Below are positions 54,345 to 64,000 of a stretch of 64,000 bases of DNA, piece after piece (positions within the stretch are counted from its first letter, which is position 1; every line of letters starts with the position of its first letter). Position numbers and translations under genes: made by a program. This DNA is from Myotis daubentonii (taxonomy: Eukaryota; Chordata; Mammalia; Chiroptera; Vespertilionidae). The stretch spans positions 89,856,546 to 89,920,545 of the forward strand of contig NC_081847.1 in NCBI RefSeq assembly GCF_963259705.1. The letters are read 5' to 3'. The notes beneath the pieces are model-generated. The model saw only the letters and a list, made by a program, of their open reading frames with translations, did not search any database and was not told the DNA's origin.

Positions 54345-54625
54345 TAATTTAAATTTTAATCATCAATTCTTTGTTTTTCTTTATTGATTTAAGGTGTGAC
54401 ATATGTGTCCTTATTGCCCCATTGACACCCCCCCTCCACTCATGCCCTCACCCCCCTGGTGTCTGTGTCCATTGGTTAGGCTTATATGCATGCATACAAG
54501 TCCTTTGGTTGATCTCTCCCTTTACCCCCGCCCTCCCCTGCCTTCCCTCTGAGGTTTGACGGTCTGATCATTGCTTCATCAGTTTATGTTGTTCATTATA
54601 TTCCATAAATGAGTGAGATCATGTG
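54345..54625 (-). mobile_element. L1 3'-UTR fragment
   Basis: Reverse strand: 'gtgtctgtgtccattggttaggcttatatgcatgcatacaagtcctttggttgatctctccc' and 'cagtttatgttgttcattatattccataaatgagtgagatcatgtgg', a common mammalian L1 3'-UTR pattern. Confidence 0.75.
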
Positions 54626-55047
54626 GGGCTTTAAGCATTTTTATGGTTGAGAAGAAAAGTTCCGTGGATGTTGAAATCATCCAAGATAATTTCAGTATTT
54701 GAATTGTAAGGAAGGTGATGGATGAGCCAGCGGCCCAAGTCTTCAGCAGAAGTAGAAAAGCGACAGTGAGGTGGAGGAAAGAGAACAGGCGGCAGGTGTA
54801 GTTGAATGACGTGGTCTTTGGGTGGAGTGGAGTCCAGAGAAGGCTGTGGAAAGAGCTGGAAAGGACAATAACATGCCTGAGGGCAGAGAGAGGTGCATCC
54901 TTCCTGAAATCTAAACAAATACACCCTCAGCAGCTTAGACAGAACCAGGATGTACATGGTAAAGCAGTGTGTGTTTTGTTAAGTGGATTCAAAGATAGGT
55001 TACACTTTGAACCCCCTCCCTCACCCACACTCCAGAAGACAAAGATC
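54626..55047. other. Unassigned DNA
   Basis: No supported gene. Overlapping ORFs on both strands only. Confidence 0.4.
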
Positions 55048-55055
55048 TTCTAGAG

Positions 55056-55266
55056 CAGCGGTTATCAACCTGTGGGTCGCGACCCCTTTGATGGTCAAAC
55101 GACACTCTCACAGGGGTCGCCTAAGACCATCTGCATATCAGATATTTACATTATGATTCATAACAGTAGCAACATGACAGTTATGAAGTAGCAACGAAAA
55201 TAATTTTATGGTTGGGTCACAACATGAGGAACTGTATTTAAAGGGCCAGAAGGTTGAGAACCACTG
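55056..55266. mobile_element. SPIN-like hAT MITE
   Basis: Starts cagcggttatcaacctgtgggtcgcgacccc and ends 'aaggttgagaaccactg', inverted ends of the SPIN type. A perfect 8-bp duplication (ttctagag at 55048-55055 and 55267-55274) identifies hAT transposition. SPIN elements are known from vesper bats by horizontal transfer. Non-autonomous, 211 bp. Confidence 0.93.
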
Positions 55267-55314
55267 TTCTAGAGGGAAAACCATAAACAAATGCAGTGGA
55301 AAGGATATAACAAA

Positions 55315-55787
55315 CCTATCTAATAATAGACAAACATGGTAATTGACTGTACCTTCACTACGCCTCCCATTGGCTAATCAGCATGATATGCAAATTAACC
55401 ACCAACAAAGATGGCTGCGAATTTGCATACTTTAGGCAGGGCAGGACAGCACCATCCCGCCTGCCCTGCCGCCATCCGGGCCTGCTATCTGCGACCTGGG
55501 GTGGTGGGCGTCCATGTGCAACCTGACCCGGGGCATCCCGTGTGCAACTCGACCCAGGGCGGCACCCCAACCCCCGGATTGGCCCTGCTGTGTGCACGAC
55601 CTGGGGAGGCGGGGCAGGCACCGAGGGATCAGGCCTGCCATCTGCCACTCGGGGAGCAGGCCTAAGCCAGCAGGTGGTTATCTCCTGAGGGGTCCCAGAC
55701 TGTGAGAGGGCACAAGTGGGGCTGAGGGACACCCCCCCATTTCCCCTCCCCCGCCAGTGCACAAATTTTTGTGCACCAGGCCTCTAG
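55315..55787 (+). mobile_element. HeliBat-type Helitron, complete
   Basis: 5' end cctatctaataatagacaaacatggtaattgac, GC-rich middle with 'gacctggggtggtgggcg' units, 3' hairpin 'gtgcacaaatttttgtgcac' and CTAG at 55784-55787. The - strand 134-codon ORF within it is not a gene. Confidence 0.92.
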
Positions 55788-55829
55788 TAACAAAATAAAA
55801 GACTAACTGAAAACACCAGGATTACTTAA

Positions 55830-56070
55830 CACATTGTTTGCGGGTAGTTTTTATCATGCGCTAACAGGTGGCACGGGCCATTTTTGCTAATTTTTTGCAC
55901 AAATGGCAACGTTCAGTAAAATTACGATAACTTTAGTTTACGTATTTATACATTACCCGCATTCTACCGCTAGTCTATAAAAACGTATTAATACGTGTCC
56001 CGCGCTCTACTACACTGGCAGAACGTATACATACGTAAAACATGTAAACACGTTTCCCGCATACAATGTG
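55830..56070. mobile_element. piggyBac-type MITE
   Basis: Inverted ends CACATTGTTTGCGGG and CCCGCATACAATGTG lie between TTAA on the left (55826-55829) and TTAA on the right (56071-56074), the piggyBac target. 241 bp, no ORF, and unusually rich in CpG for AT-rich DNA (acgtattaatacgtg, acgtatacatacgta), which suggests little decay since insertion. Confidence 0.92.
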
Positions 56071-56157
56071 TTAACTCTCCTAATGTAAGAAGAGATTTGT
56101 TCAAAGTGGAACATGCCTAGTAAGGTCTTAATGGATATGAAATAGTATGCCTGTCTA

Positions 56158-56224
56158 CAGGGCGGCGCAAAAGTAGGTTTACAGTTGTGCGTACACAAAA
56201 CAATATATTCTTATTTATTAATTA
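56158..56224. mobile_element. Mariner MITE, left half
   Basis: CAGGGCGGCGCAAAAGTAGG... after TA (56156-56157). The right half resumes at 56386 after a nested Helitron. Confidence 0.9.
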
Positions 56225-56385
56225 CTAGAGGCCCGATGCACAAAATCTGTGAAAGAGTAGGCCTTCCTTCCCCCAGCTGCTGGCACCCGGAACCCAGGCT
56301 TCCCTTGCATCCCCGGCTTCGTCTGGAAGGTCGTCCGGAAGGACATCTGGTCTAATTAGTGTATGATGTTTTTATTATTATAGAT
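56225..56385 (-). mobile_element. HeliBat-type Helitron nested in the mariner MITE
   Basis: Reverse copy: CTAGAGGCCCGATGCAC at the left, and 'gtttttattattataga' (reverse of the TC... 5' end) at the right. The flanks a and t fit A|T insertion. 161 bp; the internal ACCAGGGGGCAG block is absent. Confidence 0.85.
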
Positions 56386-56435
56386 TGTATTATTTTCCAT
56401 ATGAAAAACTATAAACTTACTTTTACCCCACTCTG
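56386..56435. mobile_element. Mariner MITE, right half
   Basis: 'aaaactataaacttacttttaccccactctg' is the inverted end of the left half, followed by TA (56436-56437). Confidence 0.88.
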
Positions 56436-56526
56436 TATTTCAAAAATATCCTATCTAATAAAAGAGAAAAATGGTAATTGGCGTACGACGATACCCTTTT
56501 CATTGGCTAATCAGGGCTATATGCAA

Positions 56527-56590
56527 ATTAACTGCCAACTATGATTGGCAGTTAACTGCCAACTATGATTGGCAGTTAACTGCCAACAAG
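56527..56590. repeat. Tandem/inverted 'taactgccaactatgattggcag' repeat
   Basis: Nearly three copies of a 24-bp unit. Each contains the inverted pair ctgccaa/ttggcag, so the stretch can fold in several registers. Confidence 0.88.
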
Positions 56591-56929
56591 ATGGCGGTTA
56601 ATTTGCATATGTAGGCACAATGCAGGGAGGCGAAAGGGAAAGCAGGAAGAAGCCCCCTGCCACTGACAGTGATCAGAAACCCAGGGGGGAGCTAAGAGCT
56701 GGGGGGCAGGGCAAAGGCGGCCCTGGGGCCGCCTTTGCCCTGCCCCCCAGCCATGATCGGAGAATCAGGCACCTTTGCCGCCCTGGCCAGTGATAGCAGG
56801 AAGTAGGGGTGGAGCCAGCGATGGGAGCTGGGCACTGTCGAAGCTGGCAGTCCCAGGAGCTAGGGGTCCCTTGCCTGGGCCTAAAGCAAAGCCCACGATC
56901 GCGGGGCCGCTGCAGCTGCGGGTCCCCGC

Positions 56930-57420
56930 TGCCCGAGCCGGACGCCTAGGCCAGAGGTGTTAGGCGTGGGCAGGGGCGGAGCCTGCAACCACGGGGAGCT
57001 GGGGGTCCCCTGCCTGGGCCTGACACCTCTGCCGGAGGCCTCAGGCCTGGTCAAGGGGCCGATCCGGTGATTGGTGATCGGAGGGTGATGAGGGTCAACT
57101 CCTCTGGCCGAGGCATCAGGCCTGGGTGGGGGGCGGAGCCGGGGATTGGGGTGATATGATGGTCCCCTTGCCCAGGCCTGAAGCCTGGGTCAGAGGTGTC
57201 AGGCTTGGGCGGGGGGTGGAGCAAGCGATCAGAGGGAGATGGGAGTCCCCTGCCCAGGCATGATTCCTGGGCCAGAGGCCTCAGGCCTGAGTGGGGGCCA
57301 GAACCAGTGATCAGGGGGAGATGGTGGTCCCCTGTCCAAGCCTGACACCTCTGGCGGAGGCATCAGGCCTGGGCAAGGGGCCAATCCTGCGATTGGAGGG
57401 TGATGGGGGTCAACGCCTGA
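56930..57420. repeat. GC-rich minisatellite in the Helitron
   Basis: About five to six diverged copies of a roughly 75-85-bp unit built from 'cctctggcc(a/g)gaggc(a/c)tcaggcctggg', 'ggggcggagcc' and 'gatgggggtcccctgcccaggcctga'. Confidence 0.85.
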
Positions 57421-57563
57421 GGGCTCCCAGTATGTGAGAGGGGGCAGGCTGGGCTGAGGGACACTCCCCCCCACACACACCCAGTGCACGAATTTCGTGC
57501 ACCGGGCCCCTAGTATAAATATAAAGGTAAGTACATAAACATATTTATCATTATTCAGTTTTT

Positions 57564-57781
57564 TAAAAAATATGTTTCATTGATTTATTTTACAGAGAGG
57601 AAGGGAGAGGGATAGAGAGTTAGAAACATCGATGAGAGAGAAACATAGATCAGCTGCCTCCTGCACACCTCCTACTGGGGATGTGCCCGCAACCAAGGTA
57701 CATGCCTTTGACTGGAATCGAACCTGGGACCCTTCAGTCTGCAGGCCGATGCTCTATCCACTGAGCCAAACCAGTTAGGGC
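57564..57781 (-). mobile_element. Ves SINE (recent)
   Basis: Reverse SINE with head 'gagccaaaccagttagggc' on the right. Perfect 16-bp duplication (tcattattcagttttt at 57548 and 57782). Confidence 0.97.
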
Positions 57782-57797
57782 TCATTATTCAGTTTTT

Positions 57798-58128
57798 GGT
57801 CAAAGCACTTCGAGTATATTTTAGTTTATATATTCATCTATTTTGTATTTACATACACTTATATATTTAACTATATATAATATAAATATGTGATAAATAT
57901 ATTTTTGGCAGTTTGAATTGAAACTGAGTGATCATGACTTTTGCAGGAATAAGAAATTTTTGCCAACTACTTAAATAAATATGAACAGCTCAGAGGTCAA
58001 GAAAAACTATATATAAATGATATAAATTATACTAAAGAAGGATAATTCTCTATTGCTTTCAAAAGAGGATCATTGAATGGGTAAATACAGACAAGTTTAA
58101 GTATGACAATTAAAATCAATAGTAGAAT
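57798..58128. other. Unassigned AT-rich DNA
   Basis: Between two SINEs. Includes 'ataagaaatttttgccaactacttaaataaatatg'. No supported exon. Confidence 0.4.
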
Positions 58129-58282
58129 GCCTGCCAGTGTGGGTCAGTGGTTGAGCTTCAACCTATGAACCAGGAGGTCACAGTTCAATTCCCAGTCAAG
58201 GCACATACCCAGGTTGTAGGCTCCATCCATAGTGTGGGGCGTGCAAGAGATCAGCCAATCAATGATTCTCTCTCATCACGGA

Positions 58283-58345
<63 letters not shown>

Positions 58346-58385
58346 TTTTCTCTGAAATCAATAAAGAATTTATTAAAAGATAAAC
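58129..58385 (+). mobile_element. Ves SINE with (TC)n expansion
   Basis: 'gcctgccagtgtgggtcagtggttgagcttcaacctatg' then (TC)n at 58289-58341 and 'gaaatcaataaagaattta'. The flanks aaaatcaatagta and aaaatcagtagta are its duplication. Confidence 0.93.
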
Positions 58386-58764
58386 AAAATCAGTAGTATA
58401 ACAGATCAATTCATCGACAGCCATTCTCTGAGGCCATCCTGAGCTGGCCTTAGTTTCTGTTTGGAGTAGAGTATTCTCCTTTAGTCAGGGACAGGTGGTT
58501 TTTTTCTGCCTTTTCACCAAAGCGAGCCAATTGTGATCCCAGCATCGTTGGGTGCTGAGCTGTCTGGTTCTTCTGCGTTTAGCAGCACAGCCTGTCAAAC
58601 TCACCTTCTCTGTAGATACAAACCTCGACCAAAAGAAATAGTCTTTGGTCAGAATTGTTATCCTATGATCCATTCCTTTAGTTTTAGGAAGTTTCTTCTT
58701 GAGTCAAACCAGCAGAGAGCTGTCTCTGAGCATGTCTTACAATTTCTGACCATTCTCTGTACAG

Positions 58765-58976
58765 CAGCGGTTCTCAACCTGTGGGTCACGACCCCTTTGG
58801 TGGTCGAACGACCCTTTCACAGGGGTCGCCTAAGACCATCCTGCTTATCAGATATTTACATGACGATTCATCACAGTAGCAACATTACAGTTATGAAGTA
58901 GCCACGAAAATAATTTTATGGTTGGGTCACAACATGAGGAACTGTATTTAAAGGGCCAGAAGGTTGAGAACCACTG
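58765..58976. mobile_element. SPIN-like hAT MITE, second copy
   Basis: CAGCGGTTCTCAACCTGTGG... to '...aaggttgagaaccactg', nearly the same as the copy at 55056. A clean 8-bp duplication could not be matched, so one flank may have changed. Confidence 0.9.
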
Positions 58977-58999
58977 CAGGGTAGAGAGTCACCATACGC

Positions 59000-59234
59000 C
59001 AGTGATGGCGAACCTTTTGAGCTCGGCGTGTCAGCATTTTGAAAAACCCTAACTGAACTCTGGTGCCGTGTCACATATAGAAATTTTTTGATATTTGCAA
59101 CCATAGTAAAACAAAGACTTATATTTTTGATATTTATTTAACATATTTAAATGCCATTTAACTAAGAAAAATCAACCAAAAAAATGAGTTCACGTGTCGC
59201 CTCTGACATGCGTGTCATAGGTTCGCCATCACTG
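59000..59234. mobile_element. hAT MITE of another family
   Basis: Inverted ends CAGTGATGGCGAACCTTT and 'ataggttcgccatcactg'. The flanking 8-mers ccatacgc and ccgtaagc agree at six of eight positions, as expected for an aged hAT duplication. AT-rich interior, no ORF. Confidence 0.88.
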
Positions 59235-59242
59235 CCGTAAGC

Positions 59243-61417
59243 AGTGGCTGTAATGAAACTCATTGTGTTCCCTGTGAAGAGGATGCTGCCCATTAAGTTC
59301 ACAGTATCTGCGTTAAGACCAGAAGCTTCCGTCCGGTGTAAATACCAGGAATGGTGAATAGAATTTACCCTGTGGATTTGGTGCGTCTGATCTTCCAGAC
59401 ATTGGATTGACCAGGGTTCCCTTTTAATAGTGTCTGCTAGAGCTCGGACGTGTATTGGGACAGCTTGGAGGGAGTATGTAAGTTCTGTTTTTATGTCTTA
59501 TGGTTGCTTGTTTCTTTATTTTCCCCTCAGTTTCAGTATATACTTTCGTTGTCTTTGTTCTTATAGATAGATGGGAAGCCTGCCTCAGAGAAAAGGGTGA
59601 AAGAGAAGAGAGAAAGGGAAATCCTGTACACAAAATACCATAATCAGTGAAAAGGGAAATCTGCCCTCCGTTCATTTACAGGCTAGTGTGGGTGAGCAAT
59701 TTATCAAAGAACTGTAATATGAAGGAGAAATCATATTTTTTTATAGGAAATGCTATGCCATCATAAGATGAATGAAGTTGTAGTAAGATTGGTCAGAGTA
59801 ATATAGTGAATTATTAATATGCTGAAAACATCCATTTAATTGGCCAAGTTAAGATATACAAATCTCTTACTTTCATGATAGAAAAACCTGAGCTATATTA
59901 AGCACAGTATCTGTATCTGACATAAAACAACATCAATTTGGTAACAATATGAATAGTTATCCATTTCCATTAATCTATATTTATATAGCTTAAAATTCTA
60001 TTTGTAACTTTAACAGGTAGTTATTCATCACAGTACTTATTAATTTATATTTACAAATGCTTTCCACAATCTGTATAGAGTACTAGAATTTCTCCATAGC
60101 TGATTATCATTATATTTATATCGTATATAAAAGACTCAAATATTTCAAAAGCTATAATTACAGATTTTAAATTGAACTTTCAAGAGTAATTATTTCATTT
60201 TGTGTTTATTAAAACTAAAAAGAACAAGAAACATTTATACCTAGAGATTTCATGGACTTCATTTTTGTTTTGTTTTTTTTCCTAAATGGGGCTGAAACAT
60301 GGGTGACCTTGGGCTGCAGGGAGCGCCTGACCTCCCTGAAGTCACGGCTCCCTGCAGGATCCTCGAGAGCGGCCAGAGAAGGGCATGTTCCTGAAGGAAG
60401 GCTCCATGGCTTTCCTCACCTCCCACCGTGTGGAGGGGCCACTTCATAAAACAAATGCCCAGATGCCCCACCACACCAGCCGTCTCGGAGCCTGAGGAAC
60501 TTCATAGCTGCTATTTGTTTGGGGAAGAGAGATCCCCCCCCCACCCCCCCCCCACCCCCCGCCCCGCATCTATGTGGCTGCAGAGCCTGAGGAAGGACTC
60601 GCTGAGTTCAAGGTGGTGGTGGATATGTTCTTCACACATGGAGGTTGGTGATCCCGGAACTGACCACCAGGGAAACCAGATTGTACGCAATCGTGGAATT
60701 GAATGCGATGATACTCACTTTTTTCCCCCTCAACAGAGCAAAATGATGATGTCACAGCGCCTTCCCAGGCCCCAGGGACAATGTTGTGTAGCTGTTCTGT
60801 AGCTTCAAAGGTGACCTGTAGGCAGGAAACAACACTGCTGTTCAGCCTCTCAAACAAACGTCACTTTCACAAGAAGTTTAAGCTAACGGTTTCAGTCTGG
60901 TGGAAGGAATATGAACGCTGCTTCTATTGAACTGCCCTTCTGCATTATATTTCAGAGTAGCCCTGGATTTATTATTTCTGTCAACTTTCTCATTCTTGTT
61001 CTTGGGTAATAGAGCGAGCGTAGGTAGTTAGAGAATGACGCTTGAAGTTAGTGACATGGACGGGGCCTTTGCCTCCTGGTTACAGAAGCAGGAGTCTTTC
61101 TGGTGACCCACTGCATTCTGCGCTTGCACACACTCTAAGCATTTCCAAGCAGCCACATTTTCCCATTATCAGAAATCAGTTAACTGCATGATGTACTCGG
61201 GCTGCTCTCACCAGCTCGAATCTCCCAGCAAAACGTATCCCTACGAGGAATGAATTGTTAAATTAGCTGAAATTGCACTTTTGAGAAACTGAAACAGGTG
61301 TGATTTGAATGCACATTTTACTGAGGTTTTCATGCCTGGGAGAAAAAGAAACTGGAATAGCTAAAAAGAGCGTATTCTCTTTGCAAGTTTCCGTCACTTA
61401 CCCCTTATGTGGGCCTG
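59243..61417. other. Unassigned DNA
   Basis: 2.2 kb without recognised repeats except the C-rich tract at 60533-60563. Around 60290-60480 and 60700-60850 there are short ORFs on both strands with no reliable splice structure. Confidence 0.4.
60533..60563. repeat. C-rich tract
   Basis: About 30 bases of C runs separated by single A or G. The other strand is G-rich and could form a quadruplex. Confidence 0.85.
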
Positions 61418-61665
61418 CCCCAGCTGGTTTGACCCAGTGGTTGAGTGTTGACCTCTGAATCAGGAGGTCACTGTTTGAATCCTGGACAGGGCACATGCCC
61501 GGGTTGTGGGCTCGTTCTCCGGTAGGGGGAGTGCAGGAGGCAGCCAGTCAATGACTCTCTCATTATTGATGTTTCTTTCTATCTCTCTCTTCCTCTCCTT
61601 TCCTCTCTGAAATTTATAAAGATATATAAAACAAACAAACACAACCCACAAAATAAATACATGGG
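61418..61665 (+). mobile_element. Ves SINE
   Basis: 'gccccagctggtttgacccagtggttgagtgttgacctctgaatc' to 'gaaatttataaagatatataaaacaaac'. Confidence 0.92.
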
Positions 61666-62869
61666 CCTAATATTCCTGACTGTTTTGATGCAATGATTTA
61701 AATAAAAGCCTCACCTTCTGGGCAGTAAGCAGTGCCCGTCTATTCATACATGAGCAGCCTGTTTACCTATAGCATGTAAGGTAACCATCCGCTCTAAATA
61801 CATTGAACAATAGTTGTCAAAACCACAATGTGATAGACTGAGAGATCTGAGAAACACGACCTAAACCTTTCCATACTGGGTTGCATGCAGAGTCTTTAAT
61901 CAGGATTATTTTATTTTCTCTATTCATGAAAACATTTTGGGTTCAAATAAATTCTGTCCACTTGAAATTTTACAAACTGAGTATTAATTTCTAAGTAATA
62001 TTGGCCCTTTGTGTTCTAACCTTTTATTGCTTGAACCCATATTGTTAAGGAGAAAGAACAAAACAGTCTCTGTACCAAACATCTCAAACCATATGCTAAT
62101 AGCTATTCCTAGCTCATCTTTGTAATGTTCTTGCTTATGGTGAAATGCTTAACTATTTTTTAAAATGCTTATGTATTTTAACTTTGTGTTGTGGTTTATC
62201 TAATATTTATTTTTAATAACTATTTCATTAGATTTTTAAATATACACACTCCGAAAATACTGAATTTATAGTTTGGAAACCAAAATGTTTAATTTTTTTC
62301 ATGTTCAATGCCTCTCACTGTCTAGAATAGCAGTTCTCAAAGTGTGGGCGCTGTGACTATTTTTTTTTCCTTTTGGGCATGTGGCAGTCTAGAAGAGGTG
62401 AGACTAGTTAGCATGATTTTATAGGAGGTATGAACAATAAAGTGAATGGGAGTTCAGAAAGCATGAAGTACATGGGGAGGAAATATTATTGTTACTTACG
62501 GAAGTCTGGGAAATGGCATTCAAGTCCCGAAAACCCAGAATAGTAGCTGAAGACTCAGCCTCCTTATAAAAGAGAAATAATCGATCCAGTGTGCTTCTAT
62601 CACTGGCACCAGGTGCAGGGAGAGGCATCCAGTCAAAATGCAGTTCTGTGAGCGAAGGAAACTGCCCATCAGCTGGGGACTCAGTCCCAAGTCCAGAGCG
62701 AAAGCACCTTGCTTTCCTGATGACAGAGTTGAGAGAAATAACCTTGTTATTGATCTAAGTGCTGTGGTTAAAGGGGACCATCAGGAAAAGTAATATGTAT
62801 TAATCAAGGTTTCAGACTATGGAAGTTCTACTTTTCTAAGGAAAGCTGGATTGTAGAATCATCTAAATA
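61666..62869. other. Unassigned AT-rich DNA
   Basis: No exon or repeat recognised except a possible 20-base hAT-like end at 62330 (see rejected items). Confidence 0.4.
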
Positions 62870-62998
62870 CAGGGTGTCCCCAAGAATGCATACACAGGTC
62901 AACAGCTGACAGCTCACTTGATGTTTCTTTCTTTTCAGATTTAACCCATTGGAACAGAATAGTTATTCAAAGTTTACATACATTTTGGGGACACCCTA
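62870..62998. mobile_element. Tc1/mariner-type MITE
   Basis: Inverted ends CAGGGTGTCCCCAA and 'ttttggggacaccct(a)', flanked by TA at both sides (62868-62869 and 62999-63000). 129 bp, no ORF. A different family from the MITE at 56158. Confidence 0.88.
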
Positions 62999-63007
62999 TA
63001 CAGTATG

Positions 63008-63008
<1 letters not shown>

Positions 63009-63041
<33 letters not shown>
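63009..63041. repeat. (CA)n microsatellite
   Basis: About 30 bases of ACAC directly right of the mariner MITE. Confidence 0.95.
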
Positions 63042-63044
<3 letters not shown>

Positions 63045-63045
<1 letters not shown>

Positions 63046-64000
63046 TAATTCTAAAATGAAATGTATAGGCATTTTTTTAATTGAATGGCACATGTTGTTT
63101 TATCAACAAGGTGGCTGAGAAAACATATGTCATGAGAAATAGAAAGGAACATCTATGAACACAAGTTCAAGAATTTATTTATTTCAATTTAAAAATATAT
63201 AATGTAATACCTTATATGTGCCAAGCACTGTTCTAAGGATGAGATATAAAGGTGAGCAAGGGATTTGAATCAGATATAAGTGACCTGCCACAATTAGCTA
63301 TGGGAGAAGATGTTCCCCTCCCAGTTATTTTGAGTCATTAAAGCGGAAATGAACTTGTACAGGAAAACAGGGAGGGGTAGCTTTCCTTCAGACTCTATTC
63401 CAAGGTTTTCCTTTCTTGAATCACGTTTTTGGACTCTGTCCTTTAAGGAACTCTAACTCCTACCAACTTTCAAATTGAAATGCAAACTTTTTATGAAAAC
63501 ATTAGTTCTTTTATAAATCCCTACATTAAACTCATTTTAAGTGCTATTTTAGAATACATGGAGTTTAAATTTCAATTGTCTTCAACAATTTTATGGAAAT
63601 AAAGTACAGAATATTAAATTCATGAGTAACAATCAGTTTTGTACTATTGTGCCAGATACTGGTTGAGGAAATTCTGGGGCTACCAGCATTTTCGTAGTTT
63701 TCTTAGGGAAGAAGGAAAACATAACAGTCATCTTACTGAGAACCTCAGCAAATCAGACTATCATGGAAATATAGTCAGCCACTTTCAGAAATATACGCAA
63801 ATAATGGTGTATTAGGAAAGTCTTGAGATAAACAATAAGAAAGCCATCTAGACAGCTTTGAATTACAGAAAATGTCTCTGCTTGTTTGATATACTTCCAG
63901 GAAAGGGAAGCAGATAAAAGCAGCACTATTATCAAGAAGCAAACACATCCAGTGTTTGCAAAAGGTTCTTTGAAATCATGTCAGTTAGTCTAAGAACACA
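63045..64000. other. Unassigned AT-rich DNA to window end
   Basis: No repeat, exon or RNA gene recognised. The 60-codon - strand ORF at 63753 has no support. Confidence 0.4.

Larger units (their letters stand above)
56449..57513 (+). mobile_element. HeliBat-type Helitron, complete, 1,065 bp
   Basis: 5' end tcctatctaataaaagagaaaaatgg, 3' hairpin gtgcacgaatttcgtgcac (perfect palindrome) and CTAG at 57510-57513. The flanks a and t fit A|T insertion. It contains a short tandem repeat at 56527-56590 and a GC-rich minisatellite at about 56930-57420. The best preserved Helitron in the window; no Rep/Hel coding sequence, so non-autonomous. Confidence 0.95.

Noticed and set aside
62330..62360. hAT-like end 'cagttctcaaagtgtggg'
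   Set aside because: Only about 20 bases resemble a hAT terminus and no partner end was found nearby.

Overview
The window looks like nuclear DNA of a vesper bat (Vespertilionidae). This rests on the mobile elements: many tRNA-derived Ves SINEs on both strands, many HeliBat-type Helitrons (5' TCCTATATAATAAAAG-like end, 3' hairpin followed by CTAG, insertion between A and T), and recent-looking hAT (SPIN-like), piggyBac and Tc1/mariner MITEs. That mix of young DNA transposons is, among mammals, characteristic of this bat family. There are no bacterial-type genes, operons or CRISPR arrays, and nearly all short ORFs here are chance or repeat-derived.

Host gene: six short, phase-compatible exons lie on the + strand at 6119-6302, 14502-14564, 15920-16081, 19201-19314, 19746-19891 and 31237-31396. 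Each has an AG acceptor and GT donor, and together they encode a continuous Lys/Glu-rich coiled-coil segment. I cannot name the gene securely; a CCDC175/CCDC178-type protein is only a guess. Two further candidate exons are weaker: 42740-42778, which ends in a stop, and 47923-48063, which carries two in-frame stops.

Endogenous retrovirus: 22575-30351 is a complete class II (betaretrovirus-like) provirus on the - strand, in the intron between the exons at 19746 and 31237 and antisense to the host gene. It has two TG...CA LTRs, an identical 6-bp target duplication (attgtg), a tRNA-Lys3-type primer site, an open gag, and one open dUTPase-protease-RT-RNase H-integrase frame with its visible catalytic residues present. 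Gag and Pro-Pol are linked by a GGGAAAC slippery site followed by an H-type pseudoknot. No env is visible; the 1.5 kb between pol and the 3' LTR instead has splice-acceptor-like sites and small open frames.

Layout: 1-22 kb is host intron with SINEs, Helitrons and old L1 pieces; 22.6-30.4 kb is the provirus; 30.4-47 kb is dense in Helitrons (including composites), SINEs and L1 fragments; 47.1-52.5 kb is a repeat-poor AT-rich island; 52.5-64 kb has SINEs, two SPIN-like hATs, another hAT MITE, a piggyBac MITE, a mariner MITE with a Helitron nested in it, a complete 1.07-kb HeliBat, and a second mariner MITE. Boundaries were read by eye, so SINE and Helitron edges may be off by a few to tens of bases.
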